From: Onthophagus taurus
Taxonomy: Eukaryota > Arthropoda > Insecta > Coleoptera > Scarabaeidae
Length of the DNA stretch: 64,000 bases
Direction: 5' to 3'
NCBI RefSeq assembly: GCF_036711975.1
Contig: NC_091966.1
Location: 999,501 to 1,063,500 of the forward strand
Shown: positions 33,865-63,224 of the stretch, one piece after another
Position numbering within the stretch: position 1 is the first letter of the stretch
Layout of the letters: every line of letters starts with the position of its first letter
The notes under the pieces: generated by a model
The model's input: the letters and a program-made list of their open reading frames with translations, nothing else
Told to the model about the DNA's origin: nothing
Database searches by the model: none
Translations under genes and position numbers: made by a program

Positions 33865-36800
33865 GCAATGATGCATTAGGAGTATATTTTATGCACAACG
33901 ATTTTCTGTATCAGTTTTAGTACTTATCTTATAATTGATTTTTATTAAGAAAAGTCGCACTATATCATTAAAAACTGGTGATAGATAAATATGAAATAAT
34001 TCTGGATTACGATTTATTGATGCGTGAGGAATATTTTTTATTCATAACGTTTTTCTCCATCAGTTCTAGTACTTACGTTATAGTTCATTTTATTAAGAAA
34101 AGTCGCACAATTTAGACATTTTAAGGATTTATGCTATATTATTAGAAACGTAATAGATAAATATGAAATAACTCTAGATTATGATTTATTGATGCATTAG
34201 AAATATTTTTTATTCATAACGTCTTTCGCCATCAGTTTTAGTTATTACTAAGTTATAATTAATTTTATTAAGAAAAATCGTCCAATATTGACATTTTGTG
34301 ATTTATGGCTATATCGCTAGAAACTGGTGCAAGGTAAATATGAAATAAGTATGGATTATGATCTCTCGATGCATTAGGACTATTTTTTATTCATAACGTC
34401 TTACTCCATCAGTTTTAGTTCTTACGTTATAGTTAATTTTATTAAGAAAAATCGTTCAATTTTGACATATTATGATTTATGGCTATATCACTAGAAAATG
34501 GTGAAAGATACACATGAAATAAGTATGGATTATGAATTCTCGGTGCATTAGGAATATTTTTTATTCATAACATCTTACTCCATCAGTTTTAGTTCTTACG
34601 TTATAGTTACCTAATTTTATTAAGAAAAATCGTCCAATTTTAACATTTAGTGATTTATGGCTATATCACTAGAAAATGGTGAAAGATAAACATGAAATAA
34701 GTATGGATTATGATTTCTTGGTGCATTAGGACTATTTTTTATTCATAACGTCTTACTCCATCAGTTTTAGTTCTTTCGTTATAGTTAATTTTATTAAGAA
34801 AAATCGTTCAATTTTGACATTTTGTGATTTATGGCTATATCACTAGAAACTGGTGAAAGATAAATATGAAATAAGTATGGATTATGATCTCTCGATGCAT
34901 TATGAACATTTTTTATTCATAACGTCTTACTCCATCAGTTTTAGTTCTTACGTTATAGTTAATTTTATTAAGAAAAATCGTCCAATTTTGACATTTAGTG
35001 ATTTATGGCTATATCACTAGATACTGGTGAAAGATAAATATGAAATAAGTATGGATTACGATCTCTCGATGTATAAAGATTATTTTTTATTCATAACGTC
35101 TTACTCCATCAGTTTTAGTTCTTAAGTTATAATTAGTTTTATTAAGAAAAATCGTCCAACTTTGACATTTTGTGATTTATGGCTATATCACTAAAAACTA
35201 GTGACAGATAAATATGAAATAAGTATGGATTATGATCTCTCGATGCATTATGAACATTTTTTATTCATAACGTCTTACTTCATCAGTTTTAGTTCTTACG
35301 TTATAGATAATTTTATTAAGAAAAATCGTCCAATTTTGACATTTTGTGATTTATGGATATATCACTAGAAAATGGTGAAAGATAAACATGATATAAGTAT
35401 AGATTATGTTTTCTCGGTGCATTAGGAATATTTTTTATTCATAACGTCATACTCCATCAGTTTTAGTTCTTCCGTTATAGTTAATTTTATTAAAAAAAAT
35501 CATCCAATTTTCACATTTTGTGATTTATGGCTATATCACTAGAAACTGGTGAAAGATAAATATGAAATAAGTATGGATTATGATTTCTCGATGCATTATG
35601 AACATTTTTTATTCATAACGTCTTACTCCATCAGTTTTAGTTCTTTCGTTATTGTTAATTTTATTAAGAAAAATCGTCCAATTTTGACATTTTGTGATTT
35701 ATGGCTATATCACTAGAAACTGGTGAAAGATAAATATGAAATAAGTATGGATTACGACCTCTCAATGTATTAGGATTATTTTTTATTCATAACGTCTTAC
35801 TCCATCAGTTTTAGTTCTTTCGTTATTGTTAATTTTATTAAGAAAAATCGTCCAATTTTGACATTTTGTGATTTATGGCTATATCACTAGAAACTGGTGA
35901 AAGATAAATATGAAATAAGTATGGATTACGACCTCTCAATGTATTAGGATTATTTTTTATTCATAACGTCTTACTCCATCAGTTTTAGTTCTTTCGTTAT
36001 AGTTAATTTTGTTAAGAAAATCGTCCAATTTTGACATTTTGTGATTTATGGCTATATCACTAAAAACTAGTGACAGATAAATATGAAATAAGTATGGATT
36101 ATGATCTCTCGATGCATTATGAACATTTTTTATTCATAACGTCTTACACCATCAGTTTTAGTTCTTACGTTATAGTTAATTTTGTTAAGAAAATCGTCCA
36201 ATTTTGACATTTTGTGATTTATGGCTATATCACTAAAAACTAGTGACAGATAAATATGAAATAAGTATGGATTATGATCTCTCGATGTATTATGAATATT
36301 TTTTATTCATAACGTCTTACTCCATCAGTTTTAGTTCTTTCGTTATAGTTAATTTTATTAAAAAAAATCGTCCAATTTTGACATTTTGTGATTTATGGCT
36401 ATATCACTCAAAACTGGTGAAAGATAAATATGAAATAAGTATGGATTATGATCTCTCGATGCATTATGAATATTTTTTATTCATAACGTCTTACTCCATC
36501 AGTTTTAGTTCTTTCGTTATAGTTAATTTTATTAAAAAAAATCGTCCAATTTTGACATTTTGTGATTTATGGCTATATCACTAAAAACTGGTGAAAGATA
36601 AATATGAAATAAGTATGGATTATGATCTCTCGATGCATTACGAATATTTTTTATTCATAACGTCTTACTCCATCAGTTTTAGTTCTTACGTTATAATTTT
36701 ATTAAGAAAAATCGTCCAATTTTGACATTTTGTGATTTATGGCTATATCACTAGAAACTGGTGAAAGATAAACATGAAACAAGTATGGATTATGATCTCT

Positions 36801-37786
36801 CGACGCATTACGATTATTTTTTATTCATAACGTCTTACTCCATCAGTTTTAGTTCTTCCGTTATAGTTAATTTTATTACGAAAAATCGTCCAATTTTGAC
36901 ATTTTGTGATTTATGGCTATATCACTAGAAAATGGTGAAAGATAAACATGAAACAAGTATGGATTATGATCTCTCGATGCATTAGGACTATTTTTTATTC
37001 ATAACGTCTTACTCCATCAGTTTTAGTTCTTACGTTATAGTAAATTTTATTAAGAAAAATTGTCCAATTTTGACATTTTGTGATTTATGGCTAAATCACT
37101 AGAAAATGGTGAAAGATAAACATGAAATAAGTATGGATTATGATTTCTAGGTGCATTAGCAATATTTTTTATTCATAACGTCTTACTCCATCAGTTCTAG
37201 TTCTTACGTTGTAGTTAATTTTATTAAGAAAAATCGTCTAATTTTGACATTTTGTGATTTATGGCTATATCACTAGAAACTGGTGAAAGATAAATATGAA
37301 ATAAGTATGGATTATGATATCTCGATGCATTACGATTATTTTTTATTCATAACGTCTTACTCAATCAGTTTTAGTTCTTCCGTTATAGTTCATTTTATTA
37401 CGAAAAATCGTCCAATTTTAACATTTCGTGATTGATGGCTATATCACTAGAAACTGGTGTAAGATAAATATGAAATAAGTATGGATTATGATCTCTCGAT
37501 GCATTATGAATATTTTTTATTCATAACGTCTTACTCCATCAGTTTTAGTTCTTCCGTTATAGTTCATTTTATTAAGAAAATCGTCCAATTTTGACATTTT
37601 GTGATTTATGGCTATATCACTAAAAACTGGTGAAAGAGAAATATAAAATAAATATGGATTATGATCTCTCGATGCATTAGAATTATTTGTTATTCATAAC
37701 GTCTTACTCCATCAGTTTTAGTTCTTACGTTATAGTTAATTTTATTAAGAAAAATCGTCCAATTTTGACATTTTATGGCTATATCT
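33865..37786 (-). repeat. Satellite A, inverted array (~174-bp unit, ~22 copies)
   Basis: The same unit as at 26.4-31.6 kb but in reverse orientation: TTATTCATAACGTCTTACTC, CCATCAGTTTTAGTTC and TTGTGATTTATGGCTATATC recur every ~174 bp. Degenerate copies lie near 33.9-34.3 kb, better ones inside. It is bracketed by CTAG repeats on both sides. Confidence 0.95.
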
Positions 37787-37848
37787 ATTATAACTAACAC
37801 TAGACCTAGAACTAGAAAGTTTCGGGTTTAGCCGTGCGTCTTCAGACA
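37787..37848. repeat. CTAG repeat piece, right edge of the inverted satellite
   Basis: ACTAACACTAGACCTAGAAC followed by GGGTTTAGCCGTGCGTCTTC. One partial unit fused to the end of the inverted satellite and to the astacin 3' fragment. Confidence 0.75.
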
Positions 37849-37990
37849 GATTAATTTATATGGTTGTTTAGATCAAATGAGATTACGAAGAAAATATTAC
37901 AGAATTTGTCAGTTTATGGGATTGTAATATTATTTATTAATAATAATAAAAATTAACTTAAGAAAAATTGTTTAAAAAACCCTGGCTCGT
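37848..37990 (+). pseudogene. Duplicated 3' end of the astacin gene
   Basis: About 140 bp closely repeat 33407-33545, including the last codons ('LYGCLDQM-RRKYYRICQFMG', with changes), the stop and the following UTR. Nothing of the upstream exons is present. It may be the far side of a segment in which the CTAG/satellite block was inserted by recombination, or the end of a lost tandem gene copy. Confidence 0.85.
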
Positions 37991-38096
37991 TTTTAAAAGT
38001 TATCTCAAAACTTTTATCATAGAATATTTAAGATTTAGTACCATCTTATTAAGGTTTAGACAGTTAATATATATATTTTTTTATTTTATAAACAAA

Positions 38097-39317
38097 TTAC
38101 GTACAATCAACATCACTTATTGGTAATTCCTCAAGATGATAAACGTTTTCTTTAAAAACATTCATCGGAATCTCATAGCATCTTCCAGGCCACGTTTTAT
38201 CTAAAAATTAATATTAAAAAAAAAACTTTTTTGAATAAATTCTTCCAATAACATAAATTAACAAACCTTCCATCAAAAACGGTATCTTGTTAAAAATGTC
38301 TAAATAAATCCGAAGTGGTTTAGTACAATCAGACTGAATTAAAAACTTTAATTCCTCAACTTGCGGCAACAAATTAAAGTCAATTGATATTTTTGCGTGA
38401 CTTGCAGTTAAACTGGGGAAATGTCTTAATCGTTGTTTCGACGCTTTCATTACTGCTTTGCTTTCTTCCTAAAACCACACCCAACTTTTTATTACACGCG
38501 TAAATGCAAATATAAATGAATGCCATCTTTTTATTTGCAACCTAAATCGACGGAAATTAACACCACTTTGCTATTTCTGAACGTTTTCTTTGTCCTCAAT
38601 ACCTATATTGAATCTACGTACTCAAATTTCTATTTTCATAAACAAATTTAAATTTTTAAAATAATTTTACATACCACCTTTCCTTTTAAACTATTTCCTA
38701 TCGCGTACAGCTTTTCAATTAACATCTTAATTTTTGAAGATGTTTCTTTTAAATTAAATTTTTCGATTATTTTAATTTCATCGTGGTTACTTTCTTTATC
38801 AACTTTTATTGGTACCCATTCGTCGATAAATCTTTGATTCATGTGATGATAAATTATTAACAACTTAAATTGATCAAAACATGATTTAAAGATTTCGTTT
38901 TCATTCAATAATCGAAGATGACGTACAAAAGATTCCTCAGAAGCCTATAATTTTTTTCGTAATTCAACACAAAATAAAAACAAAGAAATAATTCTACCTC
39001 TAAAACGTGACAGAAATATTTCCCAAGTTGCAATAAAAATCCTGTAATTGGTTCGTCATTGTATCTATCGTTAATTGGTTTAATGGATTTCTCAAAGTTT
39101 TCGATTATCGTCGCTGAATCAATAGAATTTGGAATTTCTCCAACGTATATAAATCGGTGTAAAAAAATGTTCTTAAATTGGAATATATAAATATAATTTT
39201 TTGAGTGTATGGATATAATTTAATACTTACGCGATCGAGATATCTGAAATTGCGCTGTAATATATGTAAAAGAGAAGTTTTTTCAGGAATTTTACGAGTA
39301 TTGCTGTAACGAGACAT
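38097..39317 (-). CDS. TEX47-like protein (BLUF-type fold family)
   Basis: Five exons join in frame: 39231-39317 (start 'MSRYSNTRKIPEKTSLLHIL'), 38998-39171, 38675-38944, 38267-38468 and 38097-38200, total 278 residues. The second and third exons give 'NIFLHRFIYVGEIP', 'DEPITGFLLQLGKYFCHVLE', 'SEESFVRHLRLL' and 'FKLLIIYHHMNQRFIDEW'. This order matches mammalian TEX47 (testis-expressed 47; EAVTGLLL...HILE-SS...I-VISHNI--R-F--W). The C-terminus ends with 'DKTWPGRCYEIP'. TEX47 is a sperm/testis protein of unknown biochemistry with a BLUF-like ferredoxin fold; the flavin-binding residues are not expected. The donor of exon 3 (after GTG, GTATGT) was preferred to AAG|GTGGTA; both are in frame. Confidence 0.75.
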
Positions 39318-39769
39318 TTTTGATGTTTGATCAATAATTTTATATAATGAAACAATATCTATATAGGTAATCATCAAAATGTTTCCAATCACACATTTTT
39401 GTATTTTTATCTTTCAATTTTGGCCCAGCGACTTTTTCACAAAAATGATGTGGATTTAATTCGGTACAAAATAAAGATTGCATAATCTTTCAGTGACTCA
39501 TTCTTCGATCGGTTACCTAAAATCGCTTTGATTCTTCTACTTCTTATTACAGCAATGAAATCGACCAAAATAACAGAATGCTATTTATAAATAATAACGA
39601 TAAACTTTAGTGGGTTATACCTATGATTATATATAGTACTCAAAGGTTATACGATGCAATATTCTAGCATAGGTTTTAAGGTTCCAGGTAAATGCTAATA
39701 TGCGACTTGTTTAAAGAATCTTATAAAACGCAAACGACATACATATGAAGACTACATATCATTTTAAAG

Positions 39770-39860
39770 AGTCACTAAGAACATATTACAGAAATTATCA
39801 CGTAATGGGATTTATTAATAAAAACTAAAATTAACTTAAGGAAAAATAATACTTACCTCA
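39770..39860 (+). pseudogene. Second, degenerate copy of the astacin 3' end
   Basis: About 90 bp resemble the last codons and 3' flank of the astacin gene (AAGAACATATTACAGAAATT, TAATGGGATTTATTAATAAA, AATTAACTTAAGGAAAAAT) but are more diverged than the copy at 37.85 kb. An inferred older duplication. Confidence 0.55.
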
Positions 39861-39884
39861 AAACTATTATCATCGAATGTTTTT

Positions 39885-42690
39885 AATGTTTTTGAATTTT
39901 AATTATTATTTTTTTCCTTAGCATTTTTATGATCTATGATATTTAATATTACAATCTTAAAGAGGAAAGTTTCAGCTTTAATTTAACGTATAAATCGTTT
40001 CCTCCTAAAAAAACTCCTAAAAATAAGGTCAAGGCGATGTTTTGAAAATCTTCAATTTTTTATGAATTTTAGAATAAGTTAAAAATTGACGTTTTAGTTT
40101 TTAATTTTTTACTCGGAATTTTGATAACCTATAGCATTTAATGCTATATAACGTCTTAAAGAGGAAGATTTCAGCTTCAATTTAAGGTATAAATCGTTTT
40201 CTAACTAATAAAAGTAAAATCAAGGCGATGTTTTGAAAATCTTCTATTTTTATTAATTTTAGAATAAGTTAAAGTTGACGTTATAATTTTTAATTTTTTA
40301 CTCAGAATTTTTATGACCGATAGTATTTAATGTTATACACCGTCTTAAAGACGAAGATTTCAGCTTCAATTTAAGGTATTAATCGTTTTCTAACTCCTAA
40401 AAGTAAGATCAAGGCGAGGTTTTGAAAATCTTCTACTTTTATTAATTTTAGGTTGAGTTCAAAATTGACGTTTTAGTTTTTAATTTTTTACTCGGAATTT
40501 TTATAACCTATAGCATTTAATGTTATAGATCGTCTTAAAGAGGAAGATTTCAGCTTTAATTTAACGTATAAATCGTTTCCAAACTCCTAAAAATAAGGTC
40601 AAGGCGATGTTTTGAAAATCTTCAATTTTTTATTAATTTTAGAATAAGTTAAAAATTTACGTTTTAGTTTTTAATTTTTTACTCGGAATTTTTATAACCT
40701 ATAGCATTTAATGTTATATAACGTCTTAAAGAGGAAGATTTCAGCTTCAATTTAAGGTATAAATCGTTTACTAACTCCTAAAAATAAGGCCAAGGCGATG
40801 TTTTCAAAATCTTCAATTTTTTATTAATTTTAGAATAAGTTAAAAATTGACGTTTTAGTTTTTAATTTATTACTCGGAATTTTTATAATCTATAGCATTT
40901 AATGTTATATACCGTCTTAAAGAGGAAGATTTCAGCTTCAATTTAAGGTATAAATCGTTTTCTAACTCTTAAAAATTAAGTCAAGGCGATGTTTTGAAAA
41001 TCTTCTATTTTTATTAATTTTAGGTTCAGTTCAAAATTGACGTTTTAGTTTTTAATTTTTTACTACGAATTTTTATAACCTATAGCATTTAATGTTATAT
41101 ATCGTCTTAAAGAGGAAGATTTCAGCTTTAATTTAACGTATAAATCGTTTCCAAACTCCTAAAAATAAGGTCAAGGCGATGTTTCGAAAATCTTCAATTT
41201 TTTATTAATTTTAGATTAAATTAAAAATTGACGTTTTAGTTTTTAATTTTTTACTCGGAATTTGTATAACCTATAGCATTTAATGTTATATACCGCATTA
41301 AAGGGGAAGATTTCAGCTTCAATTTAAGGTATAAACCATTTTCTAACTCCTAAAAGTAAGATCAAGGCGATGTTTTGAAAATCTTCTATTTTTATTAATT
41401 TTAGGTTAAGTTAAAAATTGACGTTTTAGTTTTTAATTTTTTACTCGGAATTTTTATAACCTATAGCATTTAATGTTATAGATCGTCTTAAAGAAGAAGA
41501 TTTCAGCTTTAATTTAACGTATAAATCGTTTCCAAACTCCTAAAAATAAGGTCAAGGCGATGTTTTGAAAATCTTCAATTTTTTATTAATTTTAGAATAA
41601 GTTAAAAATTGACGTTTTAGTTTTTAATTTTTTACTCGAAATTTTTATAACCTATAGCATTTAATGTTATATATCGTCTTAAAGAGGAAGATTTCAGCTT
41701 CAATTTAAAGTATAAACCGTTTTCTAACTCCTAAAAATAAGATCAAGGCGATGTTTTGAAAATCTTCAATTTATTATTTTTAGAATAAGTTAAAAATTGA
41801 CGTTTTAGTTTTTAATTTTTTACTACGAATTTTTATAACCTATAGCATTTAATGTTATATATCGTCTTAAAGAGGAAGATTTCAGCTTCAATTTAAAGTA
41901 TAAACCGTTTTCTAACTCCTAAAAGTAAGATCAAGGCAAGGTTTTGAAAATCTTCAATTTTTATTAATTTTAGGTTAAGTTAAAAATTGACGTTTTAGTT
42001 TTTAATTTTTTACTCGGAATTTTAATAACCTATAGCATTTACTGTTATATACCGCGTTAAAGAGGAAGATTTCAGCTTCAATTTAAGCTATAAATCGTTT
42101 TCTAACTCCTAAAGATAAAGTTAAAGCGATGTTTTGAAGATCTTCTATATTTATTAATTTTAGGTTAAGTTAAAAATTGACGTTTTAGTTTTTAATTTTT
42201 TACTACGAATTTTTATAACCTATAGCATTTAATGTTATATATCGTCTTAAAGAGGAAGATTTCAGCTTTAATTTAACGTATAAATCGTTTCCAAACTCCT
42301 AAAAATAAGGTCAAGGCGATGTTTCGAAAATCTTCAATTTTTTATTAATTTTAGAATAAGTTAAAAATTGACGTTTTAGTTTTTAATTTTTTACTCGGAA
42401 TTTTCATAACCTATAGCATTTAATGTTATATACCGTCTTAAAGAGGATGATTTCAGCTTCAATTTAAGGTATAAATTGTTTTCTAACTCCCAAAGATAAA
42501 GTCAAGGCGATGTTTTGAAAATCTTCTATATTTATTAATTTTAGGTTAAGTTAAAAATTGACGTTTTAGTTTTTAATTTTTTACTACGAATTTTTATAAC
42601 TTATAGCATTTAATGTTATATATCGTCTTAAAGAAGAAGATTTCAGCTTCAATTTAAGGTATAAATCGTTTTCTAACTCCTTAAAACATT
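39885..42690 (+). repeat. Satellite B (190-bp unit, ~14 copies)
   Basis: Tandem units of about 190 bp. CAAGGCGATGTTTTGAAAA starts recur at 40031, 40221, 40410 and 40600 and onwards. Other landmarks are TTGACGTTTTAGTTTTTAAT, ACCTATAGCATTTAATG and AAGATTTCAGCTTCAATTTA. Units are all in one orientation and highly alike. It is unrelated in sequence to satellite A and to the 190-bp repeat at 20.1-21.1 kb. Confidence 0.94.
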
Positions 42691-42935
42691 CTAGTTCTAG
42701 GTATAGTGTTAGTTCTAGTGACAGTGCAAGTGTAAAACTAGAACTAACACTATACCTAAAACTAGAATCATTCGGGTTTAGCCGTCTTTAGAGACGTGCG
42801 GCTAAATCCAAGTGATTCTAGTTCTAGGTATAGTGTTAATTCTAGTGACAATGCAAGTGTAAAACTAGAACTAATACTAGTCCTAGAACTAGAAACCTGG
42901 AGTCGAGCGTCTTCAAATGCATGGCTAAACCCCAA
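42691..42935. repeat. CTAG palindromic repeats inside satellite B
   Basis: Two units with the hairpin GGTTTAGCCGTCTTT / GACGTGCGGCTAAATCC and CTAGAACTAACACTATACC. They interrupt satellite B, which continues as a degenerate piece at 42936-43130. Confidence 0.82.
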
Positions 42936-43130
42936 ACTGGTTAAGGTATAAATCGTTTTCTTCTAAAAATGAGATCAAGGCGATGTTTTGAAAATCTTCA
43001 AATTTTATAAGTTATTATTTTTTTACTCAACATTATTATAATCTAAATTATATAATATTGTATATCACCTTAATGATGAAAATTTTAGTTTTAATTTAAG
43101 GTAAAAATTGTTTAATTCACAAAAATAAGG
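42936..43130 (+). repeat. Satellite B remnant after the CTAG repeat
   Basis: GGTATAAATCGTTTTCTTCT, then GAGATCAAGGCGATGTTTTG, match satellite B and then decay. Confidence 0.8.
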
Positions 43131-43139
43131 TTAACAACA

Positions 43140-46100
43140 TTTTTAGGTTCCTTAGGTATTAATAATAACAAAAAGAAAAATCAGTATCAATAGAATTTAT
43201 TTCATATAGTTTCTGTGTTTTACAATACATATAATAAATTTGAAAAAATTTATGAAGACATGTTTGCCAAGTAAAATAAATAATATTTCTGTAGTAATAC
43301 AAAAAAGAAAAATAATGAGTGAACGGTATAGAACCCTTAATATAATATGTATAAGATTCATGCAATACAATTCAGTTTTGAGGCAGGTAAATAAACATAG
43401 TTCATAACGTTAACGAACAAAGAAACAAATAAATACATATTTGATAGGCAAATAAAATACGTGTAACTTGCGGATAAATTTTATTAGAACTATATGTATA
43501 TATTATAATACTGTATTACATACAAGAAATGCACTTGTTGGAAACTTACAGAAGAGTAAAAAATATATTTCTTTCAAATGATTATTTCATATAGAGAGAG
43601 TTTCAAATCGGGGCCATGTTGTAACTACTGTACCAATAAAAAAATTAAAACATGACCGAAAAGTGTGTGGCATTGTACTAGATCTGTGTCGTATCATCAT
43701 TTTTAGGTTTTCTTATTTTCCTTTTTTTTTTTTAATTTTTTGGTTTCTAGATTTTATAATTGAGACTCTTACGTATAATAATAATTCGGAAAACGTATAA
43801 GTCAGTCATCACGAATACGGACTGAAGTATTTATTATGCCAAAATCGTTTATCGTTAGGTTGCAATGGCGCGGCAGATCACGTTATGGTTTTTTTTAGTT
43901 TATTTTTTCTTTACGAATAATATAACTTTTTCGGGTAATTAAGCGAAGAGAGTACGCTCCGCTCAAACGATTCACCATCAATATCATCAATACAATCATC
44001 TCGATAAAATAACCGTTTTGTCATTTTGTTCCGTTCGATTTGTGAACGACCGGATTTGCGATTAATCTGATCTGATCGGATCGGATCGGCCGACGCAAAC
44101 TCGACCAATATGTAGAAAAAAATATAGCTAGTTATTTCAGTCTTTTGAGAAAAATATCACATTCCAAACAATGAATTGTACCATTGTATCAACGCGGACC
44201 GGCGGTTTCTCTCAATCACGAAAAGTTAAACATTATTCATTTCATTAATCATCTCTTTCTCTACCGTTACTCACTAAATATCACAGACGGATGTCATGCG
44301 CAGCGGCAGATAGCACCACGCGGGAAACGACCAAACGAGATAATACTTAACACTACATATATATATACTTAGTATACACGACCCTTGTGTGTAGAAATTT
44401 GTTTCAAGGACACGCGACGCGGCTACACAAGCAGTCATGTTATGATTCGCAATAGAACCGATAAAACGAAATTATAATATTAAACGTTGTTCAATTCTCA
44501 ATTACGATTTACAATCCCTTTTCTCCATTTCAATACTTAATATAATCGAAGAGATTCATCGTATGAATTTCTATTTATGTAGTTAAATGTGTATTTTTGT
44601 ACTATTACGCTAAATTTAAGGGAACATAAATTATAATTAGGAAGCAAACCTTTGTGCACCGCTAAAATGTTATTCACGATTCTATTATTTCATCACTTAG
44701 TAACTAAGTTGACTTAGTAACGAGTTTAGTTCGATGATGTAGATAAGAGAAGAAAAATTTCAAGATAATTTCGTGAATCTGAATAATAACATTTTAGAGT
44801 ACGCAATAAGATTTCGCAAGAGAAAAGAGATAACGTATGAGTCCACTTGCACACCAATACAGGTACACCGTTAAAACATGATAAAACTCTCGCACAGGTT
44901 CATATCTATATATCAGTACATTGGCAAACTTCTATACAATGACAAATTCGTCTAATAAACTATCTTTAAGTTTTCTCATTTGATTTTTTCAAATTAACTA
45001 AATGAAAAAAAATTCTAACCAACGAAAAAAAAATCCATAAAATAATAGTAACGGTTTTACACCTAAAAAACGAAAATAAGTAGTTTTCTTTAATATATTT
45101 TTTTTCTCCCGTAATAACAATAATAATTAAACCTGTCTTCGATCGCGGACTAGAACAATAGCAGCCCGGTTTGGCTTTTAGGCTTTTATAGAAGTTTGGC
45201 TGTACCGTTCCGATAATATATAGGAATATGTTTTCTTCGTTAAACCATATTAGAGATATATTTATATTTATGACGATAACGAAATTAACAGGTTTAGCCC
45301 AATCTCCCCTTCTATATGTTTCGTGCATTTCAACAGCATACAGATACATGAAACTATACGACTACAACAGCTACACGGGCCGACGACGACGGGTCGTCCC
45401 CACGGACACACATTTATGTAGTTTACTAAAACGATCGACCGCAGACCGCAAGGCTCACTTTGTTTAATTACTTTTTGAATGCAACGGGGGGACCAGGGGA
45501 GTGGAAAAATGGATCGGTTTCTTGGATTCAAAACAGCAGTGGCCATAACGCGGCTTTTTTCAATTTTACTACACCAAAAACCGGATTCATTCGAAGGGTG
45601 TCTCCGTAGAAATTTCAATTTTACTTTTTTTTCGGCAAACAACCTTTGTCAGTAAGTTATAAGATAGCTCATGTACGAAAAATTAGTAATGATCAAAATT
45701 CCAAACATTAAAAAGTTTCTAAACAAAAATAAAGATATCGAATTTCCTCATTTTAATCAAGTTTTATCTCAAAAATATTTTTTACCAGATTAAAAATGTT
45801 AATAAAACGTCCTACATGAACCACCTTAAATCGTCACCCGAATTCTACAAGTCCACATCAAAGAATTATACAGAGAACCAGCATTAATACATTTATAAAC
45901 ATTAAGAAGCAAAGCTTTAAAGTATATTACCACCATCGTACGCGCCGAGCCCTCATTTAAAAAGAAATAAAATAATTATATTATTTAAAAAAAAAAGAAA
46001 AAAACCAAACGCCCCTCTAAAAAAGAGGAGGACTCGACGTGTATCTCGCGTCACCTGCGCGTAATTAAACGCGACAAATGATTTTTGGAGAAAATCTCTT

Positions 46101-46174
46101 TTTCAGAAAAAACACGTCGAAACACTTACGAATGAGAGGTTGCTGCTACACGAGGCGGTAAACGGGGCCGCGAG
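43140..46174 (-). other. Probable long 3' UTR and downstream flank of the helicase gene
   Basis: About 3 kb downstream of the DDX stop codon without a convincing coding frame. It contains short GATCT/GATCGG microsatellite-like runs near 44065-44095 and CT/GA-rich stretches. Part of it is likely transcribed as 3' UTR of the helicase; the polyadenylation site cannot be fixed by eye. The frames near 45.0-45.6 kb overlap on both strands and lack protein-like composition. Confidence 0.45.

Positions 46175-63224
<17,050 letters not shown>

Noticed and set aside
36243-36584. Open reading frame with an internally repeated peptide
   Set aside because: It is a by-product of satellite A: the 174-bp unit is a multiple of three, so an open frame repeats. 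No start context or protein family.
45228-45642. Overlapping frames on both strands
   Set aside because: No recognisable motif, atypical composition, and they lie in the probable 3' UTR of the helicase gene.
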